Below are positions 1-9,065 of a stretch of 64,000 nt of DNA, one piece after another. The DNA lies in assembly GCA_965662545.1 (NCBI GenBank), contig CBFIHZ010000001.1, positions 248,001 to 312,000 on the forward strand. The letters run 5' to 3'. The stretch is from CPC320 sp002684375 (GTDB lineage: Bacteria; Pseudomonadota; Alphaproteobacteria; Rhodobacterales; Rhodobacteraceae). How positions within the stretch are numbered: position 1 is the first letter of the stretch; every line of letters begins with the position of its first letter. The translations under genes were made by a program, and so were the position numbers. Under the pieces are notes generated by a model that saw only the letters and a program-made list of their open reading frames with translations, made no database searches and was not told the origin of the DNA.

Positions 1-180
1 TTGTGACATCAGGTTGACGCGGTCGATATCGTAATCGGCAAAAATCGGTAGATTGTTGACGGCTGATTGTATTTTCACCAGTTCAGCGGTGCGGATATTA
101 GTGTCGGAGGCAGAAATTGCGATCATTAAAGCCACCAAACAGTCTTGCTGGGTTAGCGGTTGGGGGTCAGGATAGGTCAC
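1..180 (-). CDS. TerB-like (tellurite resistance TerB family) protein, partial
   Basis: The reverse strand is open from a GTG at 180 to the window edge, giving 60 residues that begin VTYPDPQPLTQQDCLVALMI. The stretch SASDTNIRTAELVKIQS resembles the start of the TerB-like helical domain found in many Rhodobacterales proteins, in which acidic helices follow an ALMIAISASD-type segment. A purine-rich AGAAAGG lies about 10 nt before the GTG on that strand and supports the start. The gene diverges from lysK, sharing about 118 nt of upstream DNA. TerB-like proteins are small helical, probably metal-associated proteins of uncertain role; the name does not prove tellurite resistance. The C-terminus is outside the window. 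Confidence 0.6.
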   Translation of the reverse strand, partial: MTYPDPQPLTQQDCLVALMIAISASDTNIRTAELVKIQSAVNNLPIFADYDIDRVNLMSQ

Positions 181-298
181 GGGTACACAACCTTTCTTCT
201 ATGTTGTCGCGGTCGAGAATATTGACCTGTCCCGCTTAGGGCAATAGGTAGCATAAAATCTTGTCGCGCAGGGTGGCAAGATTGTCTGGAGAACAAAT

Positions 299-1873
299 AT
301 GTCCGAAGTGCGCGACGCTGCGATGAGCTCAAAAGCTTGGCCTTTCGAAGAGGCCCGCCGGCTGCTTAAACGCTATCAAAAAGCGCCCCCGGAAAAGGGT
401 TATGTTTTGTTTGAGACAGGCTATGGCCCGTCTGGTTTGCCGCATCTGGGGACCTTTGGCGAGGTGGCGCGGACAACGATGGTGATGCGGGCATTTCACG
501 AAATAAGCGATATACCCACAAAACTGATTTGTTTTTCTGATGACCTTGATGGCATGCGTAAAGTGCCCAGCAACGTGCCCAACCCCGAGGCCTTGGCCGC
601 GCATATGCAAAAGCCGCTGACCTCAGTGCCAGATCCCTTTGGCACCCATGACAGCTTTGGCGATCATAACAATGCCATGTTGCGGCGGTTTTTGGATACA
701 TTTGGGTTTGAATATGAGTTTTACTCGGCGACCCAATTTTACCGCTCGGGTCAGTTTGACGAGATTTTGCTGCGAGCGGTTGAAAAATACGATGAAATTA
801 TGGCGGTGATGCTGGCCTCGTTACGCGAAGAGCGACGTCAGACGTATTCGATCTTCTTGCCGATCCATCCCGAAACCGGTCGTGTGCTTTATGTGCCGAT
901 GAAACGGGTGAATGCATCAGATGGGACAATCACATTTGAAGATGAGGACGGGACAGAAATGACCCTGCCGGTCACCGGCGGTCATGTTAAGCTGCAATGG
1001 AAACCGGACTTTGGCGCGCGTTGGGCGGCATTAGGCGTCGATTTCGAGATGTATGGCAAGGACCATTCTACCAACACGCCGATCTATGATAAAATCTGTC
1101 GCATTCTGGGCCAGCGCGCGCCGGAACATTTTACCTATGAGCTGTTTCTGGATGAAAAAGGTCAGAAAATCTCGAAAACATCGGGCAATGGCGTGTCGAT
1201 CGACGAATGGCTGCGCTATGCCAATACCGAGAGCCTGTCTTATTTCATGTACCAAAAGCCCAAGACCGCCAAGCGGATGCATTTTGATGTGATCCCCAAG
1301 GCGATGGACGAATACCAGCAGCAGTTGCGCGCCTATGCAGATCAAGACAGCAAGGCAAAATTGAACAATCCGGTGTTTCACATCCATGGCCATAATGTGC
1401 CGGGCTCGGATATGGTGGTGTCGTTCACCATGTTGTTGAACCTCGCAGCGGTCGCAAACGCTTCAGAAAAAGACCAGCTTTGGGGCTTTATTCAACGCTA
1501 TGCACCCAAGGCCTCGGCTGAGACCCACCCCGGTTTGGATGAGGCGGCTGGGTTTGCCGTCCGGTATTACAATGATTTCGTTAAACCGGCCAAAGTGTTC
1601 CGCGTTGCAACGGATCTTGAGCGCGAGGCTTTGGTTGACTTGCGCGATCAATTGACCGTCTATGCAGGGCATCTGGATGCCGAAGCGTTGCAAAGTATTG
1701 TTTTTGCCTGTGGACGCGAAAGATTTGATCCACTGCGCAATTGGTTTAAGGCGATCTACGAAGTGTTGTTGGGGGCCAGTCAGGGGCCGCGCTTTGGCGG
1801 GTTTATCGCACTTTATGGAATAAACGAAACCATCGCTTTGATTGATAAGGCCTTGGCGGAGGAATTACTGTAA
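299..1873 (+). CDS. lysK: Lysyl-tRNA synthetase, class I
   Basis: Charges tRNA-Lys with lysine in the cytoplasm. The 524-residue protein is a class I (Rossmann fold) LysRS, not the usual bacterial class II enzyme. The HIGH-type signature reads PHLGT at about residues 48-52 within [13 protein letters not shown], and the KMSKS-type loop reads KISKT at about 290-294. Length is normal for the family. GGAGA sits 7-11 nt before the ATG and decides the start. A TTGACC at 222-227 could be part of a promoter, but no good -10 follows at the right spacing. Class I LysRS is known from archaea, spirochaetes and many alphaproteobacteria, so this is expected here. No lysS-type gene is present in the window. 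Confidence 0.95.
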   Translation: MSEVRDAAMSSKAWPFEEARRLLKRYQKAPPEKGYVLFETGYGPSGLPHLGTFGEVARTTMVMRAFHEISDIPTKLICFSDDLDGMRKVPSNVPNPEALAAHMQKPLTSVPDPFGTHDSFGDHNNAMLRRFLDTFGFEYEFYSATQFYRSGQFDEILLRAVEKYDEIMAVMLASLREERRQTYSIFLPIHPETGRVLYVPMKRVNASDGTITFEDEDGTEMTLPVTGGHVKLQWKPDFGARWAALGVDFEMYGKDHSTNTPIYDKICRILGQRAPEHFTYELFLDEKGQKISKTSGNGVSIDEWLRYANTESLSYFMYQKPKTAKRMHFDVIPKAMDEYQQQLRAYADQDSKAKLNNPVFHIHGHNVPGSDMVVSFTMLLNLAAVANASEKDQLWGFIQRYAPKASAETHPGLDEAAGFAVRYYNDFVKPAKVFRVATDLEREALVDLRDQLTVYAGHLDAEALQSIVFACGRERFDPLRNWFKAIYEVLLGASQGPRFGGFIALYGINETIALIDKALAEELL

Positions 1874-1943
1874 GATCCACGCTGCTTGACGTTTAAGCGC
1901 TCGGACCTAAGTTTTGACTTGAAAAAGCAAAGAGGTGGAACTG

Positions 1944-2363
1944 ATGCGCTTGCGGTTGATTATAACAGCACTGACATTTTTTATCGGACATATGGCTTTG
2001 CCGGTACTGGCCAAAGACGATCCCCAACCACAGATTCAGACAGTGATTGAAAACCAGATCGCTGCCTTTAAGGTTGATGATTTCGTACAGGCTTTTAGTT
2101 ATGCGAGCCCGTCCATTCAGTCAATTTTTGGTACGGCCGAAAACTTTGGCGTTATGGTGCAGCGTGGCTATCCGATGGTTTGGCGGCCCGCGGAAGTTGA
2201 GTTTCTGGACTTGCGTGAGATGGCGGGAGATTTCTGGCAGCAGGTCTTGATCCGCGATCAGGCTGGTCAACGCCACATGCTGCTGTACCGCATGCAAAAA
2301 AGACCTGAGGGCTGGCGTATAAACGGCGTGCAACTGGGCAAACCGGTCGACCAATTGACCTGA
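1944..2363 (+). CDS. DUF4864-like exported protein
   Basis: Predicted protein of 139 residues with a clear N-terminal signal peptide: basic MRLR, a hydrophobic core, and a likely cleavage after VLA near residue 23. The mature part (IENQIAAFKVDDFVQAFSYASP, then a WRPAEVEF segment and a GWRINGVQL ending) matches my memory of the DUF4864 family, a small NTF2-like periplasmic group without a known function. I chose the ATG at 1944, which has AGAGGTGG just upstream, over an in-frame GTG at 1935 that lies inside that ribosome binding site. It stands alone after lysK with a 70-nt gap. The fold assignment is from memory of the family and should be treated as probable. Confidence 0.75.
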   Translation: MRLRLIITALTFFIGHMALPVLAKDDPQPQIQTVIENQIAAFKVDDFVQAFSYASPSIQSIFGTAENFGVMVQRGYPMVWRPAEVEFLDLREMAGDFWQQVLIRDQAGQRHMLLYRMQKRPEGWRINGVQLGKPVDQLT

Positions 2364-2459
2364 GATAAAGCGTACCGTCACGGTGGGCTCAACCTGCTTT
2401 AATACTGTATTGATAATTCCCTTTAACCGGGCGCAATCGCGCTGGGTTACGGCTGTTCA

Positions 2460-2497
2460 CACTTGGTTTCTGGACCCTTAGAGGGCTGAGCCAAGTG
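2460..2497 (+). other. Imperfect stem-loop before the beta-helix gene
   Basis: CACTTGG at 2460-2466 is the reverse complement of CCAAGTG at 2491-2497, and ACCCT/AGGG in between can extend the fold. There is no T-run after it, so it may be a weak terminator of the upstream gene or a leader structure of the gene at 2523. The first explanation is not favoured by the sequence. Confidence 0.35.
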
Positions 2498-2522
2498 CGG
2501 CAGCGTTTGGAAAGGGATATCA

Positions 2523-4805
2523 ATGAACACGGCCAACACCAATAACGTCCGGCTGTCGCCTCCGCCATTTCAAGATGGCTTGCAGGTTTGGTCAAGTGGC
2601 GACGGCACAATTAATTCGGACAGCTATCACAATGCGGCCAATGCAGCTTTGGTCCCGGCGGATCAAGATTTCGGCAGCTGTCTGGAGTTGTTAAAAACCA
2701 CTGGTGAGCAGCGCTTGCGCTACATGGGCAAAACGCCAATCTCGCCGGGCCGCTATTTGAAAATTACCGCGCGGGTGAAGGCAATTTCAGGCAATTTCCC
2801 GTCGGTCCGGATCGCTGGCTGGGCGGGAACAACCGGCGATGTAAATCTGCCCTGGGTGACCCAAGCGGGGCCACTGACAGAGCTAGCGGATTATGGAAAC
2901 GTGGTCGAGGTCTCTGCAATTGTTGGCTCGGGCCAGCGACCAGAGGTGGATATGGTCTGGGGGACAACAGCACTTTATGGTCATTTTGGTCTTGATCTAA
3001 AAGGCAAAAATGGTGGGCTGGTCCGAATAGACGATCTGGTCATAGAAGATGTTACAGAGCTCTATTTTCAAGACCTTCTCAAGCATGTGGATGTGCGCGA
3101 TTACGGCGCTTTGGGCGACGGTACAACCGATGATCGCTTGGCGTTTGTCGCAGCTGATAAGGCGGCTGCGGGTCGCGAAATTCTGGTGCCTTCAGGCAGT
3201 TATTTCATCGGCAGCAGCCTGACATTGCACGCCCCTGTTTCGTTTGAGGGCACGCTGAGCATGGCAGAGAAGTCAGTTCTGTCGTTGACCAAGCAGTTTG
3301 ACCTGCCAACCTATATTCGGGCCTTTGGTGAGGAAGAACTGGGGTTTGTTAAAGCCTTCCAATCGCTTCTGAGCGACTCAGATCATGAATCGCTGGATAT
3401 GGCAGGGCGCAAGGTGACCATTAACGGACCTCTTGATATGGCGCGCCTGAGCGGGCGAACACGTTTTGCCCAGCGTCGGGTGGTCCGCAACGGTCAGCTT
3501 AACGCCGCTGGCGACAGTGTTTGGAATTCGGTAAAGGTGACGTCGCAGGGCAGCTATTCGGCGTATTATCAAACCCGCCTGAGCAATGTCACAAATGTGG
3601 CTAATATTCAGGTCGGGTCACTGGTGGAAGGCGTCGGGGTGGGCCGTGAGGTCTATGTCCGTGCGGTTAATATATCTGCGCAACAGATTACCCTTTCACA
3701 GCCGCTCTATGCGGCGGAAGGCACCCAAGAGTATGTCTTCACCAGATTTCAATATCTGCTGGATTTCAGTGGATTTGGGTCACTGCATAAATTGTGTTTC
3801 TCGGATATTGAATTTCAATGCAACGTCAAAGCTAACGCAATAATGTTACCGCAGACGGGCTGGCTGTTTCAACTGCGGGATTGTTATATCACCCGTCCTC
3901 GGCATCGGGCAATCACCTCTATTGGCACGGGTTGCCAGGGTATGTTGATTGACAATTGTTTTTTTCACACTGCCGAGAATAAACAAAAAGCCCAAGACCG
4001 CGAAAGCATCGTTCTGAACACCAATGGCAATGATGTGAAACTACGCAACAACTGGGCCTCGCAGTTTCGCCATTTTGCTGTCATGAGCGGCTCTTATAAC
4101 GTGATCTCTGGAAACCATATTTATCAGGGCGATACGGTCAAAGATGGGCTGCGTCTTGCTGGCATCGTGCTTGCTCAGGCCAATATCAGCAGCACGATTG
4201 TGGGTAATTATATTGATAATTGTTCTCTGGAATGGACGAACGAACATGATGCCACACCTGATTATGATGTGGGATTTGGCTTTTCTGCCTTATCTATCAC
4301 GAATAATGTGTTTTTATGTGGCGACACGGCTGATTGGTTTTCTTACATTGTGCTCAAACCCTATGGCAGCGGGCATTCCATATCCGGCCTCGATATCAGC
4401 GGAAATTCCTTTCGGGCAGTGAATGGCAAGATTGATCGGGTTGAGCGGGTCGATACAAGTTTTGCGGATATCGACTATAGTAAGCTGCAAGATATCCGGA
4501 TTGCGGGTAATAGTTTTCATAATATCCGAGCCCATATGACCAATCCAGTGATCAAACACCATCGTCAAAATTCTCTCGATACTACCTGGCGTGTGAATTT
4601 CGACGGGGATTTGCCGTTTAAAGGTCATGCGCGCTCTGTCACATCGGTTGTGGTTACCGGAACCCTGAAGAATGGCTCCAATGTGACGCGCTATACCAGC
4701 CCCAGCGTCCAGACCTCGAGGGGGGGTAAGAAAGATGAACTTGAGCTGAAGTGGGATGAACGCGTAGTTGGTACAGTCACGGTAACGGCGCGGGTCGATA
4801 ATTGA
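2523..4805 (+). CDS. Right-handed parallel beta-helix protein, pectate lyase/tailspike type
   Basis: A 760-residue protein whose centre resembles the pectate lyase 3 / GH28-related superfamily. The entry motif DVRDYGALGDGTTDD is at about residues 190-204, as in phage tailspikes and bacterial polysaccharide-modifying proteins. It is followed by a long Asn/Ser/Gly-rich region with repeated short strands (for example IVGNYIDN, ISGNHIYQG, SITNNVFLCG, ISGNSFRAV, IAGNSFHNI), typical of stacked beta-helix coils with asparagine ladders. Residues 1-185 look like a separate beta-rich, possibly carbohydrate-binding domain. No signal peptide is obvious. GGAAAGGGAT lies upstream of the ATG. No phage structural genes flank it, so it is more likely a cell-surface or exopolysaccharide-related protein. 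Substrate and catalytic residues cannot be assigned. Confidence 0.7.
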   Translation: MNTANTNNVRLSPPPFQDGLQVWSSGDGTINSDSYHNAANAALVPADQDFGSCLELLKTTGEQRLRYMGKTPISPGRYLKITARVKAISGNFPSVRIAGWAGTTGDVNLPWVTQAGPLTELADYGNVVEVSAIVGSGQRPEVDMVWGTTALYGHFGLDLKGKNGGLVRIDDLVIEDVTELYFQDLLKHVDVRDYGALGDGTTDDRLAFVAADKAAAGREILVPSGSYFIGSSLTLHAPVSFEGTLSMAEKSVLSLTKQFDLPTYIRAFGEEELGFVKAFQSLLSDSDHESLDMAGRKVTINGPLDMARLSGRTRFAQRRVVRNGQLNAAGDSVWNSVKVTSQGSYSAYYQTRLSNVTNVANIQVGSLVEGVGVGREVYVRAVNISAQQITLSQPLYAAEGTQEYVFTRFQYLLDFSGFGSLHKLCFSDIEFQCNVKANAIMLPQTGWLFQLRDCYITRPRHRAITSIGTGCQGMLIDNCFFHTAENKQKAQDRESIVLNTNGNDVKLRNNWASQFRHFAVMSGSYNVISGNHIYQGDTVKDGLRLAGIVLAQANISSTIVGNYIDNCSLEWTNEHDATPDYDVGFGFSALSITNNVFLCGDTADWFSYIVLKPYGSGHSISGLDISGNSFRAVNGKIDRVERVDTSFADIDYSKLQDIRIAGNSFHNIRAHMTNPVIKHHRQNSLDTTWRVNFDGDLPFKGHARSVTSVVVTGTLKNGSNVTRYTSPSVQTSRGGKKDELELKWDERVVGTVTVTARVDN

Positions 4806-4868
4806 GCGGTCAAGTCTAACCAGAACGCAGGGATGCATCCCCGGTGGGATGACCTGTCTTTGTCAGAG

Positions 4869-4890
4869 GCCACCGCACCATTGCGGTGGC
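4869..4890 (+). other. Perfect 8-bp stem-loop between two genes
   Basis: GCCACCGC (4869-4876) and GCGGTGGC (4883-4890) pair perfectly around the 6-nt loop ACCATT. A weaker GGGATGCATCCC palindrome lies about 30 nt upstream. There is no downstream T-run, so this is either a terminator of the less common type without a U-tract or an RNA stability or processing element after the beta-helix gene. Confidence 0.5.
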
Positions 4891-4945
4891 GCCCATAGTC
4901 TGGGCAGTCTATAGAGGCTGAAACACTCAGCCCGGACAGACAAAC

Positions 4946-5788
4946 ATGCAAGACTTAGACGTGCTCAAGGCGCTGATCGTCGCGGATCACACGCAGCGGG
5001 GGCAGCCAATTTCGAAACTTGGCTATTTCTGTGCACCCTTTCGACCTAACGCGGGGCCATTTGCCGACAAGGTGATCAAGGTTTACCGCGGCTTGAGTGA
5101 TCACGCCGCGCTGCACCGGCTGGCGGCTTGCCATGACCATTACGTGGCGGTATTACAGAAAACCGGTGTGCCCCTGCCTGAGACCACATTTCACCTGCTC
5201 GATCTTGAACGTGAACTGGTCCCGGTGATCGTCCAGGAGGCATTGCCCGAGGCCAGTATGATGCGTGACCAAATGCTGCGGGCCGACAGCGCGCAGGCGA
5301 TCATTCTACTAGAGGCCGCCGCGAACGTGATCGCTGATTTTTGGAATAACCTAGCGAATGACGGCCTGCGGGTTGGCTTTCATCCCTCTATTCGCAATTT
5401 TGCGATTGTTAACGGGCAGGCGATTTTCTTTGATACGTTCCCGCCGCTGATTCATTACAACCGTGCGGAAATGGGGCGGATGCTGCTTCAGTTTTCAGAA
5501 AAACGCCTGATGCGGATTCTGGGTCCTTTGGTGCGTGGCACGGTGACGTCGATTCAGGATGAATGGTATTCACCACCTGAAACCTTTGTCGGGCTGGTGG
5601 GCAGTGCCTGCCGCCTGCGGCCTGAGGATCGCGCTCTGTTTCTTGATTGGGGCAATGGGTTCGTCACCCGCCGGATGCCGCGCTGGGCCGATGAGGCACA
5701 GGCGGGGTTGAAAGCGCCGCCACGTTTGCCCGGATACTGGACTGCGATGCGCAAACTGTTGGGTCTGCAGGGCGCGCCAAACGTCTAA
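4946..5788 (+). CDS. Unrecognised protein with kinase-like sequence features (possibly DUF6206)
   Basis: A 280-residue cytoplasmic protein without signal peptide or membrane segments. I do not recognise a firm family; DUF6206 is a possible match from memory. The segment GFHPSIRNFAIVNGQAIFFD (about residues 147-166) resembles the catalytic and metal-binding loops of aminoglycoside/choline kinase-like folds, in which an Asn is followed by a hydrophobic strand and an Asp. The preceding text (VKVYRGLSDHAALHRLAACH, then LVPVIVQEALPE) could be the N-lobe lysine strand and the hinge. It starts 140 nt after the beta-helix gene on the same strand, with a stem-loop between them. Kinase activity is an inference; a degenerate kinase-like protein is equally possible. 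Confidence 0.5.
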   Translation: MQDLDVLKALIVADHTQRGQPISKLGYFCAPFRPNAGPFADKVIKVYRGLSDHAALHRLAACHDHYVAVLQKTGVPLPETTFHLLDLERELVPVIVQEALPEASMMRDQMLRADSAQAIILLEAAANVIADFWNNLANDGLRVGFHPSIRNFAIVNGQAIFFDTFPPLIHYNRAEMGRMLLQFSEKRLMRILGPLVRGTVTSIQDEWYSPPETFVGLVGSACRLRPEDRALFLDWGNGFVTRRMPRWADEAQAGLKAPPRLPGYWTAMRKLLGLQGAPNV

Positions 5789-5834
5789 AGGCTTGCCAAC
5801 TGGTGCAGCTCAGACAGTTTGGCCACGGTTGTGG

Positions 5835-5863
5835 TGAACATTTCACACACCTTTAGGTATAAT
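5835..5863 (+). promoter_or_regulatory. Candidate sigma70-type promoter for the ICL/PEP mutase family gene
   Basis: A perfect TATAAT at 5858-5863 follows TGAACA (5835-5840, 4 of 6 matches to the -35 consensus) with a 17-bp spacer. It lies 92 nt before the chosen ATG of the gene at 5956 and just after the stop of the upstream gene. Confidence 0.5.
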
Positions 5864-5955
5864 ATTTTCGCTCTTGAGTGGAGAAATTTTATAATTCTGT
5901 TACTGTCCAAGAGACCCGTGCGCCTTTTCGAGCGTGCGGCAACAGGGAGCGGACA

Positions 5956-6765
5956 ATGAAACAGAAATCTGATTTTAGACGGCTGCACGAGCAAGAGGGC
6001 TGTTTTCTTATCCCCAATCCGTGGGATGCGGGTACGGCGCGTATTCTGGCTTCTCTGGGGTATTCTGCGTTGGCGACAACAAGCGCGGGGATGGCGTTTG
6101 CCTTGGGTCAGCGCGATGGGCGGGTGTCACAAAAAGCCACATTGGCGCATTGCCGTGATCTGGTAGCGGCAACCCCCTTGCCAGTTTCGGCCGATCTTGA
6201 AAAAGGCTTTGGCGACAGTCCGGAAAGCTGTGCGCAAACCATCCAAGCTGCAGCCGCAACTGGTTTGGCGGGCGGGTCGATTGAAGATCATACCGGCGAA
6301 AAATCGGATCCTATTTATTCGTTTGATCTGGCGGTTGCGCGTATTGGCGCGGCCTGTGCAGCCCGCGACGCGCTGAAGACTGATTTTGTGTTGACGGCGC
6401 GCTGCGAAAACTTTCTCTGGGGACGACCGGATTTGAGCGATACCATACGCAGGTTACAAGCCTTTGAAGCGGCGGGCGCGGATGTGCTTTATGCGCCGGG
6501 GTTGCACGATCTTGAGACGATAAAAACGGTCTGCCGCAACGTGACAAAACCGGTCAATGTTGTGATGGGAATGCCGGGGGCGGTTTTTGACCTGACGCAA
6601 CTGGCCGAGGCAGGGGTGAAACGGGTCAGCGTCGGCTCAGCACTGGCGCGCCTCGCGCTGGGCGCGTTTGTCACCGGCGCGCGGGAAATGATTGAAGATG
6701 GCAGCTTTCACTTTGGGGATCGGGCCTTGGGTTTTGCCGAACTTGAGACGTATTTTGCCCCGTAG
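5956..6765 (+). CDS. Isocitrate lyase / phosphoenolpyruvate mutase family enzyme
   Basis: A 269-residue alpha/beta-barrel enzyme of the ICL/PEP mutase superfamily. Characteristic segments are IPNPWDAGTARILASLGYSA near the N-terminus, the metal-binding strand LPVSADLEKGFGD, GGSIEDHTGEK, and late VNVVMGMPG with GVKRVSVGSALAR. Members act on C-C or C-P bonds of 2-oxo or 2-hydroxy acids (oxaloacetate decarboxylase, 2-methylisocitrate lyase, carboxyphosphonoenolpyruvate mutase-like), and the sequence does not tell which. The ATG at 5956 follows GGGAGC and is preferred to a GTG at 5878, which has no ribosome binding site and adds an unconserved leader of 26 residues. The gene converges with the P450 gene, leaving 47 nt. 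Confidence 0.85.
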   Translation: MKQKSDFRRLHEQEGCFLIPNPWDAGTARILASLGYSALATTSAGMAFALGQRDGRVSQKATLAHCRDLVAATPLPVSADLEKGFGDSPESCAQTIQAAAATGLAGGSIEDHTGEKSDPIYSFDLAVARIGAACAARDALKTDFVLTARCENFLWGRPDLSDTIRRLQAFEAAGADVLYAPGLHDLETIKTVCRNVTKPVNVVMGMPGAVFDLTQLAEAGVKRVSVGSALARLALGAFVTGAREMIEDGSFHFGDRALGFAELETYFAP

Positions 6766-6812
6766 ATGTCAACAAGCCTGACAGAGCAGACGACAGACGG
6801 TTCTGGCGATTT

Positions 6813-7979
6813 TTACGCGGTCCAGCGCACAGGGACGCTGAGCGGTCCGCGAAATGCCCAGCCGCCAAAGACGGCCTCGCCTGACAAGGCCAGATCGGGA
6901 CAGCGCTCAAACAGCATCGGCAGCGCCACTTGTCCAATCAGACAGCGCGCTGCCCAAGCCCCGGCACAAAAATGCGGGCCGGCGCCGAAAGAAATTGCCT
7001 TGGACCGGTCTTGGCCCAAGTCAAACAAGTCGGGTTTGGCAAAGGCGGCGGCGTCGCGGTTGCCAGAGCCAAACATGAAAAAAGCCCGCGCCTCAGCTGC
7101 GATTGGGACCCCCCCGATTTCATAGTCCTGGGTGACCCGGCGCGGCGACATGCCGATGGGCGACATCCATCGGGCATATTCTTCAAAGGCGTCCATCCAA
7201 CTGTGCGCACCAGATTTGATCAATGCGTATTGCTTGGGGTGGTGCAGCACGGCCCAGGCTGCGCCGGCGATGGCATCGCGGGGCTCGTTCTGACCGCCTG
7301 AAATGGCCAATTTGAGATTGGCATGGATTTGCGCCTGTGACAGGTCGGCCTGCATCTGGACAGACAGCAGTGATCTGTCCGGATTGGCCCGAAGTGCCGG
7401 CATCCGCGCCTCGATATGGCGCTCAATAGAGGCGGTGCAGTCGTGACACCGTGCGGTGGTTTCTGGATCGCCATGATAATTGGAACAGCCGTCGATCATC
7501 CCTTGGCTGACCCGGTCCATTTCGCGCCAAGTCATATTGGTCAGCCCGGTCATGGCAATTAACGCCTGCGCCGATACGGGCATGGCGTAATCCTGCACAA
7601 GGTCTGCCGCACCGCGTGGTGCCAGTGTATCCAAAATTTGCGAGGTTGCGTCGATAAACTGTTGCTGCCAGTGATCTTTGACGGTTTTTGGTGACATCGC
7701 AGGAAAAATGGCGCGTCGCTCTGCCAGATGGGCTGGCCCGTCTTTGCGCATCATATTCTGACCCATCAATATATTCATCAGACCATCGGGTTGATCAGAC
7801 GAGAAAACCTCAATCATTTTCTCATATTGGAAAATATCATCTCGCCGGGTGATTAAAACAGCCCCCAATTCCGGCACCAGTGCAACGGGAGCAGTGTGGC
7901 GCAGCGTTTTCAGATCGGGATAGGGATCGTGCCAAAAGGCTTCACGGTCAATATGATAGATAGGCAGAGTGTTCGTCAC
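6813..7979 (-). CDS. Cytochrome P450
   Basis: A 388-residue soluble bacterial P450. The heme loop FGAGPHFCAG carries the thiolate ligand at about Cys338, and EEYAR with the downstream SPRRVTQDYEIGG gives the K-helix ExxR and meander. The I-helix reads SGGQNEPRDAI: the usual oxygen-activating Thr of (A/G)Gx(D/E)T is replaced by Pro. The start is a GTG at 7979, preceded on the reverse strand by AAAGGAC. No ferredoxin or ferredoxin reductase gene is adjacent, so redox partners must come from elsewhere. Substrate is unknown. It converges with the ICL/PEP mutase family gene. Confidence 0.92.
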   Translation of the reverse strand: MTNTLPIYHIDREAFWHDPYPDLKTLRHTAPVALVPELGAVLITRRDDIFQYEKMIEVFSSDQPDGLMNILMGQNMMRKDGPAHLAERRAIFPAMSPKTVKDHWQQQFIDATSQILDTLAPRGAADLVQDYAMPVSAQALIAMTGLTNMTWREMDRVSQGMIDGCSNYHGDPETTARCHDCTASIERHIEARMPALRANPDRSLLSVQMQADLSQAQIHANLKLAISGGQNEPRDAIAGAAWAVLHHPKQYALIKSGAHSWMDAFEEYARWMSPIGMSPRRVTQDYEIGGVPIAAEARAFFMFGSGNRDAAAFAKPDLFDLGQDRSKAISFGAGPHFCAGAWAARCLIGQVALPMLFERCPDLALSGEAVFGGWAFRGPLSVPVRWTA

Positions 7980-8408
7980 AGCTGCGTCCTTTGGCTTATT
8001 GGCTGCGTCTGATATCGCGCGGTCGCTGAGAGATGAGACTAGAATGAACTCTTAGGGCTGTCAAAGTGGCTGGCCGTTTTCGCTTTAAATGCTGCTGCAA
8101 GTGCCGGCTTGCCAAGAGACCTCCGCGCGCTCATCAGGACAAAGCACGTCTTAGGCACACCTCCAAGGGGCAGGTATCAATTTTCTGGCTGTCTCGGGTG
8201 TCTTTTGTGACACCAGAGACAATGCAAAATTTACCCATCCAAAGGCAGGTCAACATTTTGATTTTATATGCCCCGTATAATACTCTGTGTGAAAGACGGA
8301 AAGGGTTGACCGAACACGCCGTCTCTGCCCGTCACAATCGTATTGTGGTTTGACCTTTGTGCTTTTCATCCCCTGCATCCGCGTTACATAGCTTAAATGG
8401 AGGCCAAG
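7980..8408. other. Long intergenic region between P450 and ABC operon
   Basis: About 430 nt of divergent upstream DNA. It contains a TATAAT at 8276-8281 without a good -35 at 15-19 bp and a TTGACC near 8306 without a good -10. I see no RNA gene. An open frame at 8066-8353 has protein-unlike composition and no ribosome binding site. Confidence 0.5.
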
Positions 8409-9065
8409 ATGCTGGTAAGTTTGCGAGACGTTCACAAATCCTATTCCGAGGCTGCGGGCCGAACAGCCATCTTGTGCGGGGTTGATATGGATCTCGCCGC
8501 AGGGGAAACTTTGGCACTGACCGGGGAATCTGGCAGTGGCAAAAGCACATTGTTGCATTTGATCGGCGGCTTGGACAGCGCTGACAGTGGTCAGGTTATT
8601 CTCGATGGGCAGGCCTTATCGGCATTGGATGATGCGGCACTGGCTGGGTTGCGCAGAACCACCGTCGGGGTGGTATTTCAGCAATTTAATCTGATTCCCT
8701 CGTTGAATGTGGCTGATAATCTCGCCTTCCAAGCCCGCCTGTCGGGACGCCATGACGCCAGACGCATCGCAGATCTTGCGCAGCGCATGGGGTTAGAACC
8801 ACATTTGCGCAAATACCCCGAGGCGCTGTCGGGTGGGCAGCAACAGCGGGTGGCTATTGCCCGGGTGCTGGCCACTGCGCCCAAACTTGTTCTGGCCGAT
8901 GAGCCCACCGGAAACCTTGATGAGGCCAGCGCCGCCGTTGTGTTGGATCTGCTGCTAGAGTTGGTGGGTGAAACCGATGCAGCGTTGTTGATGGTGACGC
9001 ATTCGGCGCAACTGGCCGCACGGATGGAACGGCGGTTGAATCTTCAGGCGGGGCGGCTGGCATGA
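8409..9065 (+). CDS. ABC transporter ATP-binding protein, LolD/AttE-like
   Basis: A 218-residue ATPase with Walker A GESGSGKST, Q-loop QQFN, signature LSGGQQQR, Walker B LVLADEP and the D-loop GNLDE. It belongs to the MacB/LolD-type group that pairs with FtsX-like permeases in mechanotransmission or lipoprotein-release systems. The ATG at 8409 has GGAGG 5 nt upstream; the ATG at 8397 would lie on that ribosome binding site and adds four residues. Its stop overlaps the start of the permease gene by 4 nt (ATGA), so the two are translationally coupled. Neighbour genes suggest an AttEFGH-like export complex. Substrate is unknown. Confidence 0.92.
   Translation: MLVSLRDVHKSYSEAAGRTAILCGVDMDLAAGETLALTGESGSGKSTLLHLIGGLDSADSGQVILDGQALSALDDAALAGLRRTTVGVVFQQFNLIPSLNVADNLAFQARLSGRHDARRIADLAQRMGLEPHLRKYPEALSGGQQQRVAIARVLATAPKLVLADEPTGNLDEASAAVVLDLLLELVGETDAALLMVTHSAQLAARMERRLNLQAGRLA

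Noticed and set aside
8258..8281. TATAAT with nearby TTGATT as promoter of the ABC operon
   Set aside because: The spacing is only 12 bp and no better -35 lies at 15-19 bp, so I do not call it.
8066..8353. Open frame of 95 codons before the ABC operon
   Set aside because: No ribosome binding site, residue composition unlike a folded protein (many Cys, Arg, Lys early), no recognisable family.
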